Source of the DNA: Arthrobacter gandavensis
GTDB taxonomy: Bacteria; Actinomycetota; Actinomycetes; Actinomycetales; Micrococcaceae
DNA: 64,000 nucleotides
Assembly (NCBI RefSeq): GCF_015355785.1
Contig: NZ_JADKYW010000005.1
Span: 520,226 to 584,225, forward strand
Direction of reading: 5' to 3'
Shown: in pieces, positions 59,145 to 64,000 of the stretch
How the letters are laid out: every line of letters begins with the position of its first letter
Numbering within the stretch: the stretch's first letter is position 1
Program-made: the position numbers and the translations under genes
Notes under the pieces: model-generated
Told to the model about the DNA's origin: nothing
Databases searched by the model: none
The model's input: only the letters and a program-made list of their open reading frames with translations

Positions 59145-60482
59145 TCATACTCTGGCATCGCGGCCCGCGCCGCGTACGGGCTGCGGCACGCCGTCCTGGT
59201 TGGAAGCGGCAGGAACCAGCATTTCCAGCAACGCAATCACTCTATCCTCGATCCGGCGCGGCGAGGTGTCCGTGAGGTTGGCCAGCATACGCACCACGAA
59301 ACGCATCAGGACGGGGATCGGCATTCCGGTTCGAAGCGCCAGCTTCATCACGGCTGGTTTGCCGATGAGGCCCGCGAACACACGCCCCAGGGTGAAATGG
59401 CCGCCCCACTCGGACCGGACACGCCCGGCGTAACCTTCAAGCGCGGCGTCGTAGGCTGCGTGCGGAGCCAGGATTCCGGGGGTCCTTCGGGCCTGCTCGG
59501 CGGAAACTATGTAATCCGCCGCGAAGCGCGCTGACTCCATGGCGTAGGAAATACCTTCGCCGTTGAACGGGCTGACCATGCCGCCTGCGTCGCCAAGCAG
59601 GAGCAGGCCGGGAGAATAGTGCGGGGTGCGGTTGAACCCCATGGGAAGTGCCGCGCCGCGGATCTCACCAACTTGGTTCTCCGGCGTGAAGCCCCATTCC
59701 CCGGGCATTCCGGCGGTCCAGTCTCGCAGGACCTGACGGTAATCAAGCCGGCCGAACTCCTTCGAGGAATTCAGGATGCCCAGGCCCACATTGGAGGTTC
59801 CGTCACCGACGCCGAAGACCCAGCCGTAGCCCGGCAGCGGGTTGCCCGCGGCGTCGGGCAGTTCCAGCCAGCCTTCCATCCAGTCATCGTTGGTCCGAGG
59901 TGAGGTGAAGTAAGTGCGCACCGCAACACCCAGCGGACGGTCATCCCGCTTTTCAAGCCCCAGGCTCAGCGCGGTCCGAGTGGAGTTGCCGTCGGCGGCC
60001 AGCACGACGTCGGCGGCGAACTTCCGCACCTCGCCCGTCTTCCGGCCGTTTTCGTCAAGGACATTCGCGACGACGCCGCACACCCGTCCGTCGTCGTCCC
60101 GGAGCGCCTCGGTGACGCTGTGGCGTTCAAGGATACGGGCACCGGCGGTGCGGGCGTGCCGCGCTAGTTCCTCGTCAAAGCCAAGGCGCGTGCGGACCAG
60201 GCCGTAGGAAGGGAAGTCGTCCAGGTCCGGCCAGGGCAGTTCGATGGTGCGACCGGCAGCAATCAGGCGCAGGCCCTTGTTGCGGCGCCAGCCCTCGGCT
60301 TCCTGATGCGGCAGGCCCAGGAGCTGGATTTCCCGGACGGCGCGCGGGGTGAGGCCGTCGCCGCAGACCTTTTCGCGCGGAAACGCTGTCTTTTCCAGCA
60401 CCGTCACGTCAATCCCGGCAGAGGCCAGGTAGTAGGCGGCTGTGGAACCGGCCGGGCCGGCGCCGACAATGAGGACGCTCAC
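59145..60482 (-). CDS. menJ: Geranylgeranyl reductase family flavoprotein (menaquinone reductase MenJ)
   Basis: A 445-residue flavoprotein that saturates one double bond of the menaquinone side chain. FAD fold [21 protein letters not shown] at residues 3-23, the family motif [14 protein letters not shown], and [10 protein letters not shown] and [21 protein letters not shown] near the C-terminus. GTG at 60482 overlaps the menG stop as GTGA; the longer frame to 60728 lies inside menG and is rejected. Its place between menG and the prenyl synthase supports a menaquinone substrate rather than an archaeal-type lipid. Confidence 0.91.
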   Translation of the reverse strand: MSVLIVGAGPAGSTAAYYLASAGIDVTVLEKTAFPREKVCGDGLTPRAVREIQLLGLPHQEAEGWRRNKGLRLIAAGRTIELPWPDLDDFPSYGLVRTRLGFDEELARHARTAGARILERHSVTEALRDDDGRVCGVVANVLDENGRKTGEVRKFAADVVLAADGNSTRTALSLGLEKRDDRPLGVAVRTYFTSPRTNDDWMEGWLELPDAAGNPLPGYGWVFGVGDGTSNVGLGILNSSKEFGRLDYRQVLRDWTAGMPGEWGFTPENQVGEIRGAALPMGFNRTPHYSPGLLLLGDAGGMVSPFNGEGISYAMESARFAADYIVSAEQARRTPGILAPHAAYDAALEGYAGRVRSEWGGHFTLGRVFAGLIGKPAVMKLALRTGMPIPVLMRFVVRMLANLTDTSPRRIEDRVIALLEMLVPAASNQDGVPQPVRGAGRDARV

Positions 60483-61198
60483 GCTCCGGCGGCCTCCGCA
60501 GGCTTTGCGGGCTTTACGGCGCGGTGGATGGCAACGATGCCGCCTGAAAGGTTGCGGTAGGCGACGCTTTTCCAGCCCTCTGCGGCAATCCAGCCGGCCA
60601 GTTCGTCCTGGTTCGGCCAGGCGCGGATCGACTCGGCGAGGTAGACGTAGGCATCCGGGTTCGAAGCCACCTTGCGTGCAATCGGCGGCAGGGCGCGCAT
60701 CAGGTATTCGGTATACATCGTCCGCCACAGCGGAACAACCGGCGAGGAGAACTCGGCGATGACCAGCTTGCCGCCGGGCCTGGTCACGCGGAGCATCTCT
60801 GCCAGGGCCTTCTTCGGCTCGTTGACGTTGCGCAGGCCAAAGGAAATGGTCGTGGCGTCGAAGGAGTCGTCTTCGAAGGGCAGGTTAGTGGCGTCTCCGG
60901 CGACGAAGTCGATGTCCGGGCGGCGGCGCTTGCCCACCTTGAGCATTCCCAGGGAGAAGTCGCAGGCAACAACCGAAACGCCGGCGTCTGCATAGGGCTC
61001 GCTGGAGGTGCCGGTGCCGGCTGCGAGGTCCAGCACGCGGGACCCCGGACGGGCGCCGACGGCGTCGACCACCAGGCGCCGCCAGCGGCGGGTCTGGCCC
61101 ATGGACAGCACATCGTTGACGATGTCGTACTTGGGGGCCACCTCATCAAACATGGCAGCGACTTCATCGGGGCGTTTTTCCAAAGTTGCGCGCTTCAC
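60479..61198 (-). CDS. menG: Demethylmenaquinone methyltransferase
   Basis: A 239-residue UbiE/MenG methyltransferase, last step of menaquinone synthesis. [26 protein letters not shown] starts the family pattern (quoted part: [12 protein letters not shown]), SAM site [33 protein letters not shown] and KPGG-like [18 protein letters not shown] at 61198 is the start. It heads the menG-menJ-prenyl synthase operon and diverges from menF with about 140 bp between. Confidence 0.94.
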   Translation of the reverse strand: MKRATLEKRPDEVAAMFDEVAPKYDIVNDVLSMGQTRRWRRLVVDAVGARPGSRVLDLAAGTGTSSEPYADAGVSVVACDFSLGMLKVGKRRRPDIDFVAGDATNLPFEDDSFDATTISFGLRNVNEPKKALAEMLRVTRPGGKLVIAEFSSPVVPLWRTMYTEYLMRALPPIARKVASNPDAYVYLAESIRAWPNQDELAGWIAAEGWKSVAYRNLSGGIVAIHRAVKPAKPAEAAGA

Positions 61199-61341
61199 CC
61201 GCTCATTGTCTCAAACAAAGCGCAGGCCGCCGAACCGGCGTGCGGCGGTTTGTCTTTGGCCACATACCCGTGTGTTGCCTGACGCTGCCCGCGCTCCGGG
61301 ATGTGGGGCTGCCGGGGAGGCGGAGTAGGGTTGGAGGCATT

Positions 61342-62661
61342 ATGACCACCCTGCGTTCCCTCACGATTCCCCTGGGCGTGCCGTCGGCCGCCGTCGGGCT
61401 GCTGGAGTACCTGGTCCGCAACGACCAGCTTTGCTGGATCCGCCACGGCGAAGGCCTGGTGGGATTCGGAGAAGTCCTGCGCCACACCTCCACCGGCCCG
61501 GACCGTTTCGACTCCGCCCGTAACTGGTGGAACGCCGTCCTCACCGGCGCTCAGGTTGAGGACCAGGTACAGGTTCCCGGAACCGGACTGGCCGCCTTCG
61601 GCTCCTTCGCTTTCTCCAAGCGCTCCCCCTTCCTCTCCCGCGTAGTGGTGCCGGAAATCATTGTCGGCTCCCGCAACGGCACTGCCTGGGTCACGCAGAC
61701 CACTCTCGACCCGAATGCCGTCCTGGACCGTGACTCCGTGGCCACTGCCCTCGCCGGTTACCTTGAAGAGATTTCCGCTGACTCGATGTCCCTTGGCAGC
61801 GACACCATCCTTCCGGGGATGCTTTCCGAATCCGAGTGGAAGAACGCGGTCGCCCGGTCCGTGGCCCACATTGCGGCCGGAGAACTGAGCAAGATCGTGC
61901 TGGCGCGGGACATCGTTGCCAGCCTCCCCGCTCCCATCGCGACGGCGCAGGTCCTGCGGGAACTCGCGCTGCGCTACGAGAGCTGCTGGACCTACTCCGT
62001 GGACGGGCTCATCGGCTCCACACCGGAAATGCTGATAAAGGTGGAGGACGGCAAGGCCCGTGCCCGTGTCCTGGCCGGCACCCTGGACCGTGCCACTGCC
62101 CCGCTGGATGATCCGGACTATGCCAAGCGGGTCCTGGCCGGCTCGGAGAAGCAGCAGCACGAACATGCGATCGCCATCGACTCGGTGACCACCCGGCTGG
62201 AACCGTTCACCTCCTCCATGACCTCGCACAGTGAGCCGTTTGTCCTGGAGCTGCCCAACGTCTGGCATCTTGCCTCGGATGTCACCGCCGAGCTGCGGAC
62301 AGCAGGCGGCGGTGTTCCAAGCTCGCTGGACCTGGTCGAAGCACTGCATCCGACGGCCGCTGTCTGCGGGTATCCCACCAGCGTTGCCGGAGAGCTGATC
62401 AGTGAACTTGAACACATGGACCGCGGCCCGTATGCCGGTCCCGTTGGCTGGTTCGACGGCGCCGGCAACGGGGAATGGGGTATTGCACTGCGCGGTGCCG
62501 TGATCGAAGACCCCCAGGCTGTCCGCCTCTTCGCGGGCTGCGGGATCGTATCGGGTTCCAACCCGGCCGCGGAGCTGGAGGAAACCTGGTCAAAGTTCCG
62601 TCCCATGCTCGAGGCCCTGGGACTGGACCGTGCCCGGGTCCTCTCCGGCCAGGCTTCCTGA
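61342..62661 (+). CDS. menF: Isochorismate synthase
   Basis: A 439-residue chorismate-binding enzyme that makes isochorismate for menaquinone. Signature sequences: ELSKIVLARDIVASLP, SCWTYSVDGLIGSTPEMLIKVEDG, ALHPTAAVCGYPTSVA with the catalytic His, DRGPYAGPVGWFDGAG, and FAGCGIVSGSNPAAELEETWSKF (the last quoted in part: CGIVSGSNPAAELEETW). Siderophore use is possible but no siderophore genes are present. ATG at 61342 follows GGAGG with a short spacing; it diverges from menG. Confidence 0.92.
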   Translation: MTTLRSLTIPLGVPSAAVGLLEYLVRNDQLCWIRHGEGLVGFGEVLRHTSTGPDRFDSARNWWNAVLTGAQVEDQVQVPGTGLAAFGSFAFSKRSPFLSRVVVPEIIVGSRNGTAWVTQTTLDPNAVLDRDSVATALAGYLEEISADSMSLGSDTILPGMLSESEWKNAVARSVAHIAAGELSKIVLARDIVASLPAPIATAQVLRELALRYESCWTYSVDGLIGSTPEMLIKVEDGKARARVLAGTLDRATAPLDDPDYAKRVLAGSEKQQHEHAIAIDSVTTRLEPFTSSMTSHSEPFVLELPNVWHLASDVTAELRTAGGGVPSSLDLVEALHPTAAVCGYPTSVAGELISELEHMDRGPYAGPVGWFDGAGNGEWGIALRGAVIEDPQAVRLFAGCGIVSGSNPAAELEETWSKFRPMLEALGLDRARVLSGQAS

Positions 62662-62669
62662 GCGGCGCG

Positions 62670-62675
62670 TACAAT
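62670..62675 (+). promoter_or_regulatory. -10 element of the first solute-binding protein gene
   Basis: GCGTACAAT contains TACAAT (62670-62675), just after the menF stop. The same nonamer precedes the second solute-binding gene. No convincing -35 is seen. Confidence 0.45.
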
Positions 62676-62760
62676 TTATTCCCGTAAGCACGGCTTTCTG
62701 CCGTCTTCTCCTGCCCCCACCGGAGCCGAAAGCTCCGTTTCGACCTGAGGTTCTAACCCA

Positions 62761-63546
62761 ATGCACCACAAAGCACGCAAAGCCGCCGCCGCTGTCCTGG
62801 CCGTCGGTGCCCTCAGCCTCGCAGCCTGCGGCTCGGGGTCCGGTTCAGCTGACGAGTCCGGCCTGGGACTGGTCAATGACGGCACGCTGACTGTTTGCTC
62901 CAACCTGCCGTTCCAGCCCTTCGAATACGTAGATGACAACGGGGACTACGCCGGGTTCGACATGGATCTCTCGCGCGAAATCGCTGCCGGCATGGACTTG
63001 GACTGGGAGCTGCAGAACGTCGGCTTTGACGGGCTCCAGAGCGGCACCGTCCTGGCCGCCGGCCAGTGTGACCTGATTGCCGCCGCAGTGACCATCACGG
63101 ACGAGCGGGCAGACAAGCTTGCTTTCTCCGACCCGTACTACGATTCGCTCCAGTCGCTGCTGGTTCCCGAGGGCTCCTCCGTGCAGTCCCTCGAGGACCT
63201 GGCCGGCAAGAAGATTGGCGTGCAGCAGGGCACCACCGGTGAGTCCTACGCCCGGGAGAACGCCGGCGATGCCGAAATCGTCTCCTACCAGTCCGACGCC
63301 GAACTGTTCCCCGCCCTGCAGGCAGGCAATATCGATGCCGTCCTCCAGGACCTGCCCGTCAACCTTGACCACACCGACGGCGGTGCCTTCACCATCTCCG
63401 CGACGTATGAAACCGATGAAGTGTACGGCTTCGCCATGAAGAAGACCGGAAGCGAAGACCTCGTGGCTGCCGTCAACGCAGAGCTGGCAGAGCTGCGCAG
63501 CAACGGCAAGTACCAGGAAATCTACGACAGGTACTTCACCGAATAG
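62761..63546 (+). CDS. ABC transporter substrate-binding lipoprotein, amino acid type (family 3)
   Basis: A 261-residue lipoprotein. Signal peptide with lipobox LAAC (about residues 19-22, Cys lipidated), then LTVCSNLPFQPFEYVDD, GFDMDLSREIAAGM, and the C-terminal NGKYQEIYDRYF of solute-binding family 3, which binds polar amino acids. ATG at 62761 has a GAGG about 10 nt upstream. A close paralogue follows 187 bp downstream on the same strand. The permease and ATPase are not in the window. Confidence 0.92.
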   Translation: MHHKARKAAAAVLAVGALSLAACGSGSGSADESGLGLVNDGTLTVCSNLPFQPFEYVDDNGDYAGFDMDLSREIAAGMDLDWELQNVGFDGLQSGTVLAAGQCDLIAAAVTITDERADKLAFSDPYYDSLQSLLVPEGSSVQSLEDLAGKKIGVQQGTTGESYARENAGDAEIVSYQSDAELFPALQAGNIDAVLQDLPVNLDHTDGGAFTISATYETDEVYGFAMKKTGSEDLVAAVNAELAELRSNGKYQEIYDRYFTE

Positions 63547-63563
63547 CCCATCTGCTGCTGCAC

Positions 63564-63598
63564 GACGGCGCCGGCCTGGCACACAGGCCAGCGCCGTC
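63564..63598 (+). terminator. Hairpin downstream of the first solute-binding gene
   Basis: GACGGCGC / GCGCCGTC with inner GGCCTG/CAGGCC pairing. No U-run, so it may be a partial terminator or processing site. Confidence 0.55.
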
Positions 63599-63656
63599 TG
63601 CTGTAAAGGGCACGCCCCGCGTTGTGAGCTGCGGCACCCGAAACGTAATGGATGCG

Positions 63657-63662
63657 TACAAT
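63657..63662 (+). promoter_or_regulatory. -10 element of the second solute-binding protein gene
   Basis: TACAAT inside GCGTACAAT, identical to the nonamer at 62667-62675 before the first copy. Confidence 0.45.
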
Positions 63663-63732
63663 CGAGACTGCTTACCAACAACGTTCGGGACCGCAGACGG
63701 TCCTGCCCGGCACCAAGAGAAGGTACCAATCC

Positions 63733-64000
63733 ATGCCGTACAAAGCACGATCCTCCGTCCTGGCCGCTGCGGCACTGTCCGCCCTTGCCCTCTCGGCCTG
63801 CGGCGGCGGCAGCGACAACGCATCCGATTCGGGAATGAACCTGGTTTCCGAAGGCAAACTCACCGTCTGTTCAGACATTCCCTACCCGCCCTTCGAATAC
63901 GAGGAAAACGGCGAGTACGTGGGCTTCGACATGGACCTCATCAAGGAAATCGCCTCCGGCATGGGCCTGGAAGCCTCCATTCAGGACGTCGGCTTTGACG
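63733..64000 (+). CDS. Second amino acid type substrate-binding lipoprotein (3' end beyond the window)
   Basis: The first 89 residues of a paralogue of the preceding gene: MPYKARSSVLAAAAL signal, lipobox LSAC followed by GGGS, then LTVCSDIPYPPFEYEENGEY and GFDMDLIKEIASGMGLEAS. The alignment with the first copy is ungapped over the mature N-terminus apart from one or two residues, with about half the positions identical by eye, so the pair arose by an old tandem duplication. ATG at 63733 has GAGAAGG about 9 nt upstream. Confidence 0.9.
   Translation, partial: MPYKARSSVLAAAALSALALSACGGGSDNASDSGMNLVSEGKLTVCSDIPYPPFEYEENGEYVGFDMDLIKEIASGMGLEASIQDVGFD

Overview
The window is a high-GC actinobacterial chromosome segment with mostly vertical, housekeeping-type content. 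The C50-carotenoid genes (lycopene elongase CrtEb plus the split cyclase CrtYe/CrtYf), the menaquinone genes (MenG, MenJ, long-chain prenyl diphosphate synthase), putrescine oxidase, DUF4193 and FprA together point to the Micrococcaceae, most likely Arthrobacter or a close relative. This is inferred from gene content only. I see no insertion sequence, integrase, prophage, CRISPR array, rRNA or replication origin.

Layout, left to right. 1-5 kb: start of a basic-motif protein, tRNA-Met and tRNA-Thr, a Ser/Thr kinase fused to a GAF domain, a small membrane protein that seems to start at ATC, and a DeaD RNA helicase. 5-15 kb: MOSC protein, GT87 mannosyltransferase-like protein, cystathionine gamma-synthase/lyase and beta-synthase, an AlkA-type glycosylase, an ABM monooxygenase, an ammonium transporter fused to a P-II-like domain, and glutathione-independent formaldehyde dehydrogenase. 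15-25 kb: thioredoxin, MarR regulator, tRNA-Tyr, YajQ, histidine phosphatase, HtpX, MFS exporter, metallo-beta-lactamase-fold enzyme, two alpha/beta hydrolases, and the Fur-type regulator plus catalase pair behind a palindromic operator.

25-33 kb holds the tightly overlapping crtE-crtB-crtI-crtYe-crtYf-crtEb operon with a divergent idi, then a GT2 glycosyltransferase and a DUF2238-like membrane protein. IPP/DMAPP isomerase and GGPP synthase supply phytoene synthase; desaturation to lycopene, elongation with C5 units and epsilon-cyclisation would give decaprenoxanthin-type C50 pigments. 32-38 kb: a TerC family protein behind a yybP-ykoY (manganese) riboswitch, DUF4193, a TetR-MMPL pair and a YtxH-like protein. 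38-47 kb: aldehyde dehydrogenase, alcohol dehydrogenase and DUF779 in one operon, with a nearby GAF/winged-helix regulator, a DHA2 exporter, FprA and RarD. 47-49 kb: a sortase-anchored CAP protein with long Pro-Ala-Glu repeats behind a structured leader.

49-57 kb is a polyamine catabolism region: putrescine oxidase, universal stress protein and an APC permease in one operon, a divergent TetR regulator, GABA aminotransferase, and a divergent PucR regulator. The genes would import putrescine, oxidise it to 4-aminobutanal and then transaminate GABA to succinate semialdehyde. 58-62.7 kb is menaquinone biosynthesis. The window ends in two tandem amino-acid-type solute-binding lipoproteins, the second cut by the window edge.

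Regulatory signals are unusually readable here: one riboswitch, several palindromic operators, at least three likely leaderless promoters with exactly 6 nt between the -10 hexamer and the start codon, and many perfect-stem terminators between convergent genes.
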